Assembly: GCA_014376885.1 (NCBI GenBank) | Contig: JACMQR010000052.1 | Location: 1-23,571 of the forward strand | Direction: 5' to 3' | DNA: 23,571 nt | Source: Polaromonas sp. | Lineage (GTDB): Bacteria; Pseudomonadota; Gammaproteobacteria; Burkholderiales; Burkholderiaceae_C | Shown: positions 1-7,704 of the stretch, piece after piece | Numbering within the stretch: position 1 is the stretch's first letter | How the letters are laid out: each line of letters starts with the position of its first letter | Notes under the pieces: model-generated | Told to the model about the DNA's origin: nothing | The model's input: only the letters and a program-made list of their open reading frames with translations | The model's database searches: none | Program-made: the position numbers and the translations under genes

Positions 1-17
1 AATTCGGGCGTGGACAT
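1..17 (-). CDS. possible 5' end of a divergent gene, cut by the window
   Basis: Reading leftward on minus, an ATG at 17-15 opens a frame that stays open to the window edge (M-S-T-P-E). A purine-rich stretch, AGGGAAA, lies a few bases upstream and could be a ribosome binding site. Only five codons are visible, so no function can be given. The case rests on the start-plus-RBS arrangement alone, and it would explain why 18-263 looks like a divergent intergenic region. Confidence 0.3.
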
Positions 18-263
18 GGCGCTTTCCCTGAAGTGGTCCGGCGAGCATAGCGCCAATTTTCCGCCGGGGCAGAGCGCGGCGGCCCGGCAGCCGGCGAAGG
101 CAGCCCGCAAGCGCCCGGCGGGTGCCAAACCGCCTGGCGATAGGTGTATAACCAAGGCCCTTCCGGTCGAGCGCCGCGCCTGGTGCCGCAGCGCCCGGCC
201 CGCCAGCCGGCTCCCACCCCGTCAGGCGCCTTTGCGCGCCACCACAGTCAAGGAAACCATCTC
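18..263. other. non-coding leader upstream of the YebC-type gene
   Basis: I see no convincing gene here. The plus frame open through it has no recognisable protein and runs on out of frame into the YebC-type gene. TATAAC at 147-152 is a good -10 candidate for the downstream gene, but the matching -35 is poor. AGGA at about 251-254 is a plausible ribosome binding site for the ATG at 264. Confidence 0.4.
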
Positions 264-977
264 ATGGGCGCGCAATGGAAAGCAAAAGGCAAGGACCTGG
301 CGGCAAACGCCAGGGGCCGGATTTTTGGCAAACTGTCCAAGGACATCATGATCGCGGCGCGCAACGGCGCCGACCCGGCGTCCAACGCGCGCCTGCGGCT
401 GGTTGTCGAGCAGGCGCGCAAGCTTTCCATGCCCAAGGAAACCCTGGACCGGGCGATCAAAAAAGGCGCCGGCCTGACCGGCGAGACGGTGCATTACGAG
501 CATGTCATCTACGAAGGCTTTGCGCCGCACCAGGTGCCGCTGATGGTCGAATGCCTGACCGACAACGTCAACCGCACCGCCTCTGAAATGCGCGTGCTGT
601 TCAGGAAGGGGCAGCTGGGCAGCGCCGGCTCGGTGGCCTGGGATTTTGCGCATGTCGGCATGATCGAGGCCGAGCCGCTGGCCGCGGGCGCCGATGCCGA
701 ACTGGCCGCCATCGAGGCCGGCGCGCAGGATTTCGAGCCCGGCCACGAGGACGGCACGACGCTGTTTTTGACCGACCACTCCGACCTTGACCTGGTCAGC
801 CGCGCCCTGCCGGCCCAGGGCTTCACGGTGCTGACGGCCAAACTGGGCTACAAGCCGAAAAATCCGGTCAATCCCGCCTCCCTGAGCCCGGGCGACCTGC
901 ATGACGTCGAAGCCTTCCTGGCGGCGGTCGACGCCAATGACGATGTGCAAAACGTCTATGTCGGCCTGGCCGGCTGA
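264..977 (+). CDS. YebC/PmpR/TACO1 family protein, YeeN-like subtype
   Basis: The 237-residue product matches the usual length of the family. The N-terminus M-G-A-Q-W-K-A-K replaces the classic MAGHSKW start of YebC and is closer to the YeeN type. Family signs include [19 protein letters not shown] (residues about 23-41), a [12 protein letters not shown] stretch and V-I-Y-E-G-F-A-P. Members are described as DNA-binding regulators, and the mitochondrial homologue TACO1 is a translation factor, so the molecular role here is open. The start at 264 is chosen because it matches the family N-terminus and has AGGA upstream; the in-frame upstream extension looks non-coding. The stop codon lies inside a terminator hairpin. 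Confidence 0.9.
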   Translation: MGAQWKAKGKDLAANARGRIFGKLSKDIMIAARNGADPASNARLRLVVEQARKLSMPKETLDRAIKKGAGLTGETVHYEHVIYEGFAPHQVPLMVECLTDNVNRTASEMRVLFRKGQLGSAGSVAWDFAHVGMIEAEPLAAGADAELAAIEAGAQDFEPGHEDGTTLFLTDHSDLDLVSRALPAQGFTVLTAKLGYKPKNPVNPASLSPGDLHDVEAFLAAVDANDDVQNVYVGLAG

Positions 978-990
978 GCCGGCTTTTTTT
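969..990 (+). terminator. intrinsic terminator with the stop codon as its loop
   Basis: GCCGGC (969-974) and GCCGGC (978-983) form a perfect 6-bp stem around a three-base loop, TGA, which is the stop codon of the YebC-type gene. A run of seven T follows, then a nearly pure pyrimidine tract to about 1011. It is compact but has the classic form. Confidence 0.75.
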
Positions 991-1016
991 CTTTTTCCTT
1001 TTTTTCCTTCCGCCGC

Positions 1017-1601
1017 ATGTCCGAACCGCCCCGCCTGGTTGCCATCACCGAGCACAGCCACGATGTGCTGATTGACCTGGTCTACGCCAGCGCCAACAAC
1101 TTCACCGGCCGGGTGATCTACCGCCATGGCCGCTGCTTTTTGCATCCGCAGGCCGAAAGCAGCCTGCGCCGGGCCGTGCTGGCGGCGCGCGGCCTGGGTT
1201 TTCGGCTGAAGATTCTCGACGCCTTCCGGCCGCAGGCAGCGCAGGAAGCGCTGTGGGCCGCAGCGCCCAACCCGGACTACATCGCCGACCCGAAAAAAGG
1301 CTCAAACCACACGCGCGGCGTGGCCGTCGACCTGACGCTGGCCGGCGCCGACGGCCAGGCGCTGGACATGGGCACGCCGGTGGACACCATGACCGCCGCC
1401 TCGCACCATTTCCACGCCGGCCATGCGGCGGCCGTGCAGGTCAACCGCATGCGCCTGCTGACGGTCATGCTGGAGGCTGGCTTTGTGCACCATCCGCGCG
1501 AGTGGTGGCACTACCAATTGCCCGGCGCGGACCAGTTCCCTTTGATGGACAGCCCTGACCTGCCGGCCGACGCGCCAGAGGTCACGGCGCCTGGCGGCTA
1601 G
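1017..1601 (+). CDS. ddpX: D-alanyl-D-alanine dipeptidase (VanX/DdpX family)
   Basis: This 194-residue zinc dipeptidase should cleave D-Ala-D-Ala. The VanX/DdpX signature is complete: Arg71 in D-A-F-R-P, the zinc ligands His98 and Asp105 in SNHTRGVAVDL, and E-W-W-H-Y with catalytic Glu162 and zinc ligand His165. No signal peptide is visible, so the enzyme is probably cytoplasmic. In Gram-negatives without vanA/vanH neighbours such enzymes are thought to recycle or scavenge D-Ala-D-Ala as a nutrient; none of those neighbours is present, nor any dipeptide transporter. No Shine-Dalgarno sequence is visible, because the 30 bases upstream are almost all pyrimidines, and the gene lies directly after a terminator. 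The symbol is by family. Confidence 0.88.
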   Translation: MSEPPRLVAITEHSHDVLIDLVYASANNFTGRVIYRHGRCFLHPQAESSLRRAVLAARGLGFRLKILDAFRPQAAQEALWAAAPNPDYIADPKKGSNHTRGVAVDLTLAGADGQALDMGTPVDTMTAASHHFHAGHAAAVQVNRMRLLTVMLEAGFVHHPREWWHYQLPGADQFPLMDSPDLPADAPEVTAPGG

Positions 1602-1640
1602 AGGAGTCGGGGTGGCGCAGCGCGGGCCCCGGCCACAGTT

Positions 1641-1700
1641 GCTATTAATTCAATAGCTTCTTGTAACCATGCAGCAAGCACAAGAGGCACTTTTGATGCA
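1641..1700 (+). repeat. convergent-gap repeat, copy A
   Basis: An AT-rich element in the gap between the tails of the dipeptidase and MscS genes. It opens with a perfect inverted repeat, GCTATT (1641-1646) and AATAGC (1652-1657). A CTTGT/ACAAG pair of arms follows, then G-G-C-A-C-T-T-T-T. It aligns loosely with the elements at 6037-6098, 9361-9408 and 16700-16760. It may act as a terminator for one or both genes. Confidence 0.6.
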
Positions 1701-1706
1701 CAAACG

Positions 1707-2810
1707 TCAGTCGCCGGCCTGAAATCGGCTCCCGCCCGCCGTGGAACGCTCCCCCACGTCTGCCCGCATCAACGGCAGATGCGCCGGCCAGTCGCGCTGC
1801 ATGCAGTCCACCAGCGCCTCGCGCACCTTGCAGCGCAGATCCCAGTTCAGGCTTGAATTGTTGGAGGTCACCAGCACGCGCAGCTGCACGGCGCGCTCGC
1901 CGGCCTCTACCATCTGGAGCAGGCACAGTCGCTGGTCCCACTCGGGCGCGGCCTGGCAGGCCAGCAAGGCCGCGTCGCGCAGCGGCGCCAGCGGCATGCG
2001 GTAGTCCACCCAGAGGGTCACCGTGCCAATGATCCGGGCGTCCGCCCGGGTCCAGTTCTGGAACGGGTTTTCAATGAACCACTGCAGCGGAATGATCAAG
2101 CGGCGCTCGTCCCAGATCTTCAGCACCACATAGGTGCCGGTGATTTCCTCGACCCGGCCCCATTCGCCCTGGATGATCAGCACATCGTCAATGCGAAACG
2201 GCTGGGCCAGCGCAATCTGCAGCCCGGCGATCAGGTTGCTGAAAATTGGCCGCGCGGCAATGCCGGCCACCAGCCCGACCACGCCGGCCGAGGCCAGCAG
2301 GCTGGCGCCGATCTGGCGCGCGCCCGGAAAGGTCATCAGCATCAAGGCCAGCCCGGCAGTGACGATGATGAACATGGCGGTGCGCGCCAGCATCCGGGTC
2401 TGGGTGTGGATGCGGCGCGCCTGCAGGTTGTCGTCGACATCGAGCGGATGCAGGCCGATGACGCCCTGGGCCACGCCGCGCGCGGCGCGCACTCCCAGCC
2501 AGGTCAGGCCGGTCAGCAGCAGCAGGCCGTTGACATGGCGCACCCCGCCGATCAGGGGAAAGGTGTCGGGCGCGGCATGCCAGACCGCCTGCAGCGCCAG
2601 CAGCGGCATCAGCAGCCGGGCCGGGCTGCGGCACTGGCGGGCCGCGCTGTTCGAAATCGGCAGGGAGCGGGTCAGGCGCAGCACCATGGACTCGCTCAGG
2701 CGATGCCCTAGCAAGCCCAGCAGCACCGCGACCAGCGCCGCTATCAGCACACTGAGCGCCGAATCGTCCGCCCAGGACAGCAGGCTGGAAAACAGCAGGC
2801 TGTGGTTCAT
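1707..2810 (-). CDS. MscS-family mechanosensitive ion channel
   Basis: The 367-residue inner-membrane protein has hydrophobic segments at about 16-36, 66-80, 93-110 and 142-160, and a pore-lining TM3 at about 168-203. The TM3 and following beta domain carry the MscS hallmark: a Gly/Ala-rich helix, then A-R-P-I-F-S-N-L-I-A-G, P-F-R-I-D-D and G-R-V-E-E-I. These channels release solutes on hypo-osmotic shock. The extra N-terminal helices place it among the larger MscS-like proteins (YbdG/YnaI style) rather than E. coli MscS. The start at 2810 is the only good one, since a TAA lies in frame a few codons upstream. The leader is an 8-base tandem repeat and shows no proper Shine-Dalgarno sequence. 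Confidence 0.88.
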   Translation of the reverse strand: MNHSLLFSSLLSWADDSALSVLIAALVAVLLGLLGHRLSESMVLRLTRSLPISNSAARQCRSPARLLMPLLALQAVWHAAPDTFPLIGGVRHVNGLLLLTGLTWLGVRAARGVAQGVIGLHPLDVDDNLQARRIHTQTRMLARTAMFIIVTAGLALMLMTFPGARQIGASLLASAGVVGLVAGIAARPIFSNLIAGLQIALAQPFRIDDVLIIQGEWGRVEEITGTYVVLKIWDERRLIIPLQWFIENPFQNWTRADARIIGTVTLWVDYRMPLAPLRDAALLACQAAPEWDQRLCLLQMVEAGERAVQLRVLVTSNNSSLNWDLRCKVREALVDCMQRDWPAHLPLMRADVGERSTAGGSRFQAGD

Positions 2811-2836
2811 GGGTTCATGGGTTTATGGATTTATGG
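2805..2836 (-). repeat. four-copy octanucleotide tandem repeat over the MscS start codon
   Basis: On minus, four tandem units of consensus CCATRAAY run into the gene: two variant units (CCATAAAT, CCATAAAC), then two identical CCATGAAC. The ATG of the last unit is the chosen start codon. The ATG of the unit before it opens a three-codon frame, M-N-P-stop, whose TGA overlaps the true ATG. A worn fifth unit may follow at 2837-2845. Confidence 0.85.
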
Positions 2837-2877
2837 CTTCATTGGCAGTGTCCGGCCAGGGCCGCCCGGATGATGGC

Positions 2878-4080
2878 TCAAGCCGCCCGGGGCTTGATTT
2901 TCGACGCCGCCAGAACGGCGCGGCTGCGGGCGACATCGACATCGGCATCGAACGCCAGCGCCACGCCCATGCGCCGCTTGACGAAACTCTCGGGCTTGCC
3001 GAACAGGCGCAGGTCGGTCTGCGGCACCGCCAACGCCTCGGCCACGCCGTCGAACACGATGCCGGCCGCATCCACGCCGCCGTAGATCACCGCGCTGGCG
3101 CCCGGGCTTTTCAAGGCGGTGTCGACCGGCAGGCCCAGGATCGCCCGGGCATGCAGCTCAAACTCGTTTTGCCACTGGGTGCACAGCGTCACCAGGCCGG
3201 TGTCGTGCGGGCGCGGGCTGACCTCGCTGAACCAGACGTCGTCGCCCTTGACGAACAGCTCGACGCCAAACACCCCCTGGCCGCCCAGGTTGTCGGTCAC
3301 CGCCCGGGCAATCGCGCGGCTTCTTTGCAGGGCCAGCGGCTGCATGGGCTGCGGCTGCCAGCTCTGGACATAGTCGCCCCCGACCTGCAGGTGGCCGATC
3401 GGCTCGCAAAAATGGGTCTGGATGGCGCCGCCGTCGCCGACGGCGCGCACCGTCAGCAGCGTGATCTCATAGTCGAAATCGACAAAGCCCTCGACGATCA
3501 CCCGGCCACGGCTGACCCGCCCGCCGGCCATGGCATGGTCCCAGGCCGGCGCCACGTCTTTGGGCAGGGCCAGCTTGCTCTGGCCCTTGCCCGACGAGCT
3601 CATCACCGGCTTGACGACACACGGGTAGCCGATGCTTGAATCAATCGCCGTTTGCAACTCTGCCAGCGAATCGCAGAACACATACGGGCTGGTCGGCAGG
3701 CCGAGCGTTTCGGCGGCCAGGCGGCGAATGCCCTCGCGGTCCATCGTCAGGCGGGCGGCGCGGGCGTTCGGGATCACCCGCACGGCGCCGGCGGCCTCGA
3801 GTTCTTCGAGCATGTCGGTGGCAATCGCCTCGATCTCGGGCACCACCCAATCGGGCTTTTCTTGTTCGATCAGGCTTTTCAGCTGCGCCGGGTCGCTCAT
3901 GACGATGGTGCGCGCATGGTGCGCCACCTGCTGGCCCGGCGCCTGGTCATAGCGGTCGACCGCGATGGTTTCGACCCCCAGGCGCTGCAGCGCGATCAGC
4001 ACCTCCTTGCCCAGCTCGCCCGAGCCGAGCAGCATGACTTTGGTGGCGTGGGGGGACAGGGGCGTTCCGAGAGTGGTCAT
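2878..4080 (-). CDS. purT: formate-dependent GAR transformylase PurT
   Basis: PurT makes formylglycinamide ribonucleotide from GAR, formate and ATP, bypassing the folate-dependent PurN step of purine synthesis. The 400-residue product (E. coli PurT is 392) aligns with it along its length: M-T-T-L-G-T at the start, [13 protein letters not shown] at about 15-27, [30 protein letters not shown] in the ATP-grasp domain, and [12 protein letters not shown]. The ATG at 4080 is preferred over an in-frame TTG at 4092 because it matches the PurT N-terminus. Its 5' end faces the ABC transporter genes across a 171-base divergent region in which I could not find a PurR-like box. Confidence 0.97.
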   Translation of the reverse strand: MTTLGTPLSPHATKVMLLGSGELGKEVLIALQRLGVETIAVDRYDQAPGQQVAHHARTIVMSDPAQLKSLIEQEKPDWVVPEIEAIATDMLEELEAAGAVRVIPNARAARLTMDREGIRRLAAETLGLPTSPYVFCDSLAELQTAIDSSIGYPCVVKPVMSSSGKGQSKLALPKDVAPAWDHAMAGGRVSRGRVIVEGFVDFDYEITLLTVRAVGDGGAIQTHFCEPIGHLQVGGDYVQSWQPQPMQPLALQRSRAIARAVTDNLGGQGVFGVELFVKGDDVWFSEVSPRPHDTGLVTLCTQWQNEFELHARAILGLPVDTALKSPGASAVIYGGVDAAGIVFDGVAEALAVPQTDLRLFGKPESFVKRRMGVALAFDADVDVARSRAVLAASKIKPRAA

Positions 4081-4215
4081 GGGGTGTCGCAATCAACCGA
4101 AGTGAAAAAAAACAGGGACAGGCCGCCAAAAAACTGCGGCCGGCCAGGCAATGCCGGGCCAACTGCCGGACCCGGCAACTGTACTTCAAGCCTTTGCCAA
4201 GGGCATCGGGCGCGC

Positions 4216-4245
4216 CTGACGCCGGCGCAGGGGCGCGGGCACAAT
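4216..4245 (+). promoter_or_regulatory. predicted promoter for the ABC transporter operon, leaderless
   Basis: CTGACG (4216-4221) and CACAAT (4240-4245) are separated by 18 bases. Only six bases lie between the -10 and the ATG at 4252, so transcription would begin at or next to the start codon. No separate Shine-Dalgarno sequence is evident beyond AAGG immediately before the ATG, which is too close to work normally. Confidence 0.4.
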
Positions 4246-4251
4246 CAAGGC

Positions 4252-5196
4252 ATGCCCCAACCCCTTTTCGAAGCCGTCGACCTGAGCAAGCGCTATGGCG
4301 GCAAGCTGGTGGTCAACCAGCTGTCGTTTTCCATTGCGCCGGGCGAGTGCCTGGGCGTGATCGGCCCGAACGGCGCCGGCAAGACCACCACCATCCGCCT
4401 GTGCCTGGGCCTGGCCAGCCCGGACAGCGGGCGCATCAGCTACTTTGCGCAGGGCGGGCGCTCGCCCCGCCTGGACATGCCGCAAGACGCCCTGGCCATC
4501 AAGGCGCGGCTGGGCATCGTCAGCCAGTTCGACAGCCTGGATCCGGATTTTTCCTGCGCCGAGAACCTGCTGGTGTTTGGCCGCTATTTCGGCCTGAAGG
4601 ATGCGGTGATCAAGGAGCGCATCCCGAAGCTGCTCGAATTCGCCGCGCTCAGCCACAAGGCCGACGCCAAGCTCGGCGAGCTGTCGGGCGGCATGAAGCG
4701 CCGCCTGAGCCTGGCCCGGGCGCTGGTCAACGACCCGCAGCTGCTGCTGCTGGATGAGCCAACCACCGGCCTGGACCCGCAGGCCAGGCACCTGATGTGG
4801 GAGCGGCTGCAGCGCCTGGTGCAGCAGGGCATGTCGATCTTGCTGACGACGCACTTCATGGACGAGGCCGAGCGCCTGTGCAACCGCCTGCTGGTGCTGG
4901 ACCACGGCAAGAAGATGACCGAGGGCACGCCGCGCGCGCTGATCGCGCAGAACCTGGAGCCCGACGTGGTCGAGGTGTATGGCGCCGGCGCGCTGGCGCT
5001 GGCGCAATCGCCCCTGAAGGCGCTGGCCGCGCGCGTGGAGGTCAGCGGCGAAACGGTGTTTTTCTACACCGCCGACGCCCAGGGCCTGCTGGCCGCCCTG
5101 GGCGGCTACCCCGAGCTGCGCACGCTGCACCGCCCGGCCAACCTGGAAGACCTGTTCCTCAAACTCACCGGACGCCAGATCCGCGAAGCCGCATGA
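4252..5196 (+). CDS. ABC-2 type exporter, ATP-binding subunit (NodI/DrrA-like)
   Basis: The 314-residue ATPase shows Walker A GPNGAGKTT (38-46), Q-loop S-Q-F-D (91-94), signature L-S-G-G-M (144-148), Walker B LLLLDEP (164-170) and an H-loop His at 201. A C-terminal domain of about 100 residues follows, as in NodI and DrrA ATPases. It should energise the membrane partner encoded next, with a 4-base ATGA overlap that implies translational coupling. The family exports lipids, oligosaccharides or drugs. Nothing nearby indicates the cargo, and the NodI resemblance is structural, not evidence for nodulation. Confidence 0.9.
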   Translation: MPQPLFEAVDLSKRYGGKLVVNQLSFSIAPGECLGVIGPNGAGKTTTIRLCLGLASPDSGRISYFAQGGRSPRLDMPQDALAIKARLGIVSQFDSLDPDFSCAENLLVFGRYFGLKDAVIKERIPKLLEFAALSHKADAKLGELSGGMKRRLSLARALVNDPQLLLLDEPTTGLDPQARHLMWERLQRLVQQGMSILLTTHFMDEAERLCNRLLVLDHGKKMTEGTPRALIAQNLEPDVVEVYGAGALALAQSPLKALAARVEVSGETVFFYTADAQGLLAALGGYPELRTLHRPANLEDLFLKLTGRQIREAA

Positions 5197-6044
5197 TCCC
5201 GACAGACGCCGCCGCAGCCGCCGCCCCGCCAGCGGCCGCGCCCGCCCGCCCGCCCGCCCTGCTGCGACCGCCGCAGCTGAGCAGTCGCTGGTGGCCGGTG
5301 TTCCGGCGCAACTGGCTGGTCTGGCGCAAGCTGGCCCTGCCCAGCCTGGTGGGCAACATCGCCGAGCCGCTGATCACCCTCGTCGCTTTTGGCTATGGGC
5401 TGGGCCTGCTGATCGGCCAGGTGCAGGTGGGCGGTGCTGCCGTGCCCTACATCGTGTTTCTGGCCAGCGGCTCGATCTGCATGAGCGCCATGAACGCGGC
5501 CAGTTTCGAGGCACTGTATTCGGCGTTTTCGCGCATGAACGTGCAGCGCACCTGGGACGGCATCATGAACGCGCCGGTGCGCCTCGATGATGTGGTGCTG
5601 GCCGAAATGCTCTGGGCCGCCTTCAAGTCGCTGTTCACCAGCGCCATCATCCTGGGCGTGATGCTGGCGCTGGGCATCGGCCGCAGCCCGCTGCTGCTGC
5701 TGGCGCTGCCGCTCCTGGGTCTGGTGGGCATGGTGTTTGCCAGCATCGCGCTGATCTTCAATGCGCTGGCCAAGGGCTACGACTTTTTCACCTATTACTT
5801 TTCGCTGTTCCTCACGCCGACGATGTTTCTGAGCGGCGTGTTTTTTCCGCGCGAGCAGTTGCCCGGCGTGATGCGCGCCATTTCAGACTGGCTGCCGCTG
5901 ACCGCTGCGGTCGAGCTGGTCCGGCCGCTGTTTCTGGGCCAGTGGCCGGCCGATGGCCTGCGGCATCTGGCGGTGCTGGGGGTCTACGGCGTGGCGGCTT
6001 TTTGGATTGCGCTGGCGCTGACGCGCCGGCGGTTTCGAAGCTAG
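5193..6044 (+). CDS. ABC-2 type exporter, permease subunit (NodJ-like)
   Basis: The 283-residue inner-membrane partner of the preceding ATPase starts inside that gene's stop codon (ATGA). It begins with an unusual Ala/Pro-rich, probably disordered stretch (residues about 4-25). About six membrane segments follow, starting after FRRNWLVWRK, the usual entry of NodJ-type permeases. The central P-Y-I-V-F-L-A-S-G and the segment ending F-L-S-G-V-F-F-P also fit ABC-2 permeases. Substrate is unknown. Its last codons, including the TAG, form the left arm of a hairpin followed by a T run. Confidence 0.88.
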   Translation: MIPTDAAAAAAPPAAAPARPPALLRPPQLSSRWWPVFRRNWLVWRKLALPSLVGNIAEPLITLVAFGYGLGLLIGQVQVGGAAVPYIVFLASGSICMSAMNAASFEALYSAFSRMNVQRTWDGIMNAPVRLDDVVLAEMLWAAFKSLFTSAIILGVMLALGIGRSPLLLLALPLLGLVGMVFASIALIFNALAKGYDFFTYYFSLFLTPTMFLSGVFFPREQLPGVMRAISDWLPLTAAVELVRPLFLGQWPADGLRHLAVLGVYGVAAFWIALALTRRRFRS

Positions 6045-6098
6045 ATAGACCGCTTTCGCTTGTCCCTGCTGCTTTTCTAGCTTCTTTTTTTATAGCAT
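6037..6098 (+). repeat. convergent-gap repeat, copy B, forming a terminator
   Basis: The element lies between the tails of the permease gene and the methyltransferase gene. GAAGCTAG (6037-6044, including the permease TAG stop) pairs perfectly with CTAGCTTC (6077-6084) across a 32-base loop, and seven T follow. The internal CGCTTTC...CCTGCTGC...TTTT resembles the repeat at 9361-9408. The long loop makes it a weaker but plausible intrinsic terminator on plus. Confidence 0.5.
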
Positions 6099-6133
6099 TT
6101 GGCACCAAGCCGGATGCCGGGCGGGCTGCGCAG

Positions 6134-7054
6134 TTAGGGCCCGGCAAACCGCGCCGTCAGCTCACCGAGCCCCAACTCGCTCAGCACCTGCTGCAGCCGC
6201 GCTTGTGCGGCGGCGCTCTGGCGAGCCTCGGGCACGGCCGGGCGGCTGGCCAGAATCAGCTCGTTTTTCATCGAATGCTCCCAGCCGACCAACTCGGTCA
6301 CGGTGACCTGGTAACCATGGGCTTCGAGCTGCAGGCAGCGCAGCACGTTGGTGATCTGGCTGCCGAATTCGCGGGTGTGCAGCGGGTGGCGCCAGAGTTC
6401 GGCCAGCGGGTTTTTGGTCAGCTTCAGCGCCCGGGACTTTTTCAGCACGCCAGCCACTTCAGCCTGGCAGCATGGCACCAGCACCATGTGGCGCGCCTCT
6501 TTGGCCAGGCCAAAGGCAATCGCGTCGTCGGTGGCGGTGTCGCAGGCATGCAGGGCGGTGACGATGTCCACCCGGGCGGGCAGTGCCGCCGAGGTGGTCG
6601 CCGCCTGCACCGACAGGGCCAGAAAGGACATGTTCGCAAAACCCAGCCGCGCCGCCAGCAGGCGCGATTTGTCGACCAGTTCGGCGCGGTTTTCAATGCC
6701 GTAGACATGGCCGCTGGCCGGCTGGCCCAGGCGCGCCACATTGAAGAACAGGTCGTACAAAATAAAGCCCAGATAGGACTTGCCCGCGCCGTGGTCGGCC
6801 AGCGTGAAGCCCTGCCCGCCCGCCGACACCTCGCTGAGCAGCGGCTCGATGAACTGGTACAGGTGGTAGACCTGCTTGAGCTTGCGCCGCGTGTCCTGGT
6901 TGAGCCGGCCGTCGCGCGTGAGGATGTGCAGCTCTTTGAGCAGCTCGATGGACTGGCCGGGACGCAGCTCTTCAATGACCTGTCCTGGCTTGGCGGCGTG
7001 GGCGGCGGCCTTGCGGGACGGTGCGCTGCGCGATGGGTTGCTCGTGTTTTGCAT
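6134..7054 (-). CDS. class I SAM-dependent methyltransferase (Methyltransf_32-like)
   Basis: The 306-residue cytoplasmic protein has a SAM-binding motif I at A-D-H-G-A-G-K-S-Y-L-G-F (87-98), an acidic motif II at Y-G-I-E-N-R (118-123), L-H-A-C-D (168-172) and V-P-C-C (193-196). The combination of L-H-A-C with a P-C-C turn is that of the Pfam Methyltransf_32 group, which includes eukaryotic METTL25- and GSTCD-like proteins. The substrate is not known to me. The N-terminal 20 residues are Ser/Ala/Lys-rich and probably disordered. On minus, TAAACT lies nine bases before the ATG and could be a -10 box giving a very short leader. Confidence 0.75.
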   Translation of the reverse strand: MQNTSNPSRSAPSRKAAAHAAKPGQVIEELRPGQSIELLKELHILTRDGRLNQDTRRKLKQVYHLYQFIEPLLSEVSAGGQGFTLADHGAGKSYLGFILYDLFFNVARLGQPASGHVYGIENRAELVDKSRLLAARLGFANMSFLALSVQAATTSAALPARVDIVTALHACDTATDDAIAFGLAKEARHMVLVPCCQAEVAGVLKKSRALKLTKNPLAELWRHPLHTREFGSQITNVLRCLQLEAHGYQVTVTELVGWEHSMKNELILASRPAVPEARQSAAAQARLQQVLSELGLGELTARFAGP

Positions 7055-7132
7055 GATCCCCGCAGTTTAGTGCCCGCGCCCTGCGCCCGCCTGCGGCTGC
7101 GCCAGCCCGGCGCCGGTGTTTTTCACCAACTA

Positions 7133-7163
7133 AATTGCACGCAATTAAATTGCGCGATAGAAT
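7133..7163 (+). promoter_or_regulatory. OhrR operator overlapping the ohrR promoter
   Basis: Three perfect half-sites alternate: AATTGC (7133-7138), GCAATT (7141-7146) and AATTGC (7148-7153). They form two overlapping palindromes with spacers of two and one bases. The same DNA holds a promoter: TTGCAC (7135-7140), a 17-base spacer and TAGAAT (7158-7163). A repressor bound here would cover the -35 and spacer. AATT-containing palindromes are the known style of OhrR sites. Confidence 0.7.
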
Positions 7164-7170
7164 CAAGCAA

Positions 7171-7629
7171 ATGAAATCCGACTGCCCTGCTCCCGCCGAT
7201 GCCGGCCCCCTGCTTGAGCTGGACAACCAGCTGTGCTTTGCGCTGTATTCGACCTCGCTGGCCATGACGCGCCTGTACAAGCCGCTGCTTTCGCCCCTGG
7301 GCATCACCTACCCGCAGTACCTGGCGCTGCTGGTGCTGTGGGAAACCGACGGGCTGTCGGTTTCCGAGCTGGGCGCGCGCCTGTTTCTCGACTCCGGAAC
7401 CTTGACGCCGCTGCTCAAGCGGCTGGAGGCGTCCAAGCTGGTGATGCGCCTGCGCGCCAGCAATGACGAGCGTCGGGTGAACGTCTCGCTGACGCCGGCA
7501 GGCCGGGCGCTGAAAACGTCAGCGGCGCAGATTCCCGGCTGCATTTTGAGCGCCACGCAGTGCTCGGTGCCCGAACTGGTGGCGCTGACCCAGCAAATCC
7601 AGGCCTTGCGCCAGCGCTTGGCGGACTGA
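7171..7629 (+). CDS. ohrR: organic peroxide-sensing repressor OhrR (MarR family)
   Basis: The 152-residue winged-helix regulator contains the OhrR N-terminal signature [11 protein letters not shown]. The peroxide-reactive Cys is at 22 and the Tyr residues that hydrogen-bond to it are at 36 and 47, the same numbers as in Xanthomonas OhrR. Two more Cys, at 124 and 131, suggest the 2-Cys type that forms a disulfide on oxidation and releases DNA. The helix-turn-helix region is about 60-105. The ATG at 7171 fits the family length; an in-frame TTG at 7135 lies inside the operator. Ohr follows 75 bases downstream on the same strand and is the expected target. The predicted start of transcription falls on or next to the start codon. 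Confidence 0.94.
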   Translation: MKSDCPAPADAGPLLELDNQLCFALYSTSLAMTRLYKPLLSPLGITYPQYLALLVLWETDGLSVSELGARLFLDSGTLTPLLKRLEASKLVMRLRASNDERRVNVSLTPAGRALKTSAAQIPGCILSATQCSVPELVALTQQIQALRQRLAD

Positions 7630-7704
7630 GCTTTTTCTTTTCTTTGTTCTTATTTTTGATTTTCAACCCGCCTCAACCCCAGGCATTTTCCCCAAGGAAC
7701 CACC

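Noticed and set aside
222..1145. Long minus-strand open frame antisense to the YebC-type gene (and similar long frames antisense to htpG, kdpD, purT and the ABC ATPase)
   Set aside because: They lie opposite well-supported genes, have low-complexity Arg/Ala/Gly/Gln-rich or His-rich translations with no family features, and arise from the high GC content.
1017..1601. Vancomycin resistance determinant
   Set aside because: VanX alone gives no resistance, no vanA/vanH or regulator is present, and Gram-negative homologues are linked to D-Ala-D-Ala use.
4081..4251. PurR operator upstream of purT
   Set aside because: No sequence close to the known PurR palindrome was found in the divergent gap.
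4252..6044. Reading the ABC pair as nodulation genes nodI and nodJ
   Set aside because: Resemblance is to the general ABC-2 exporter architecture; no nod genes are present and the ATPase is equally DrrA-like.
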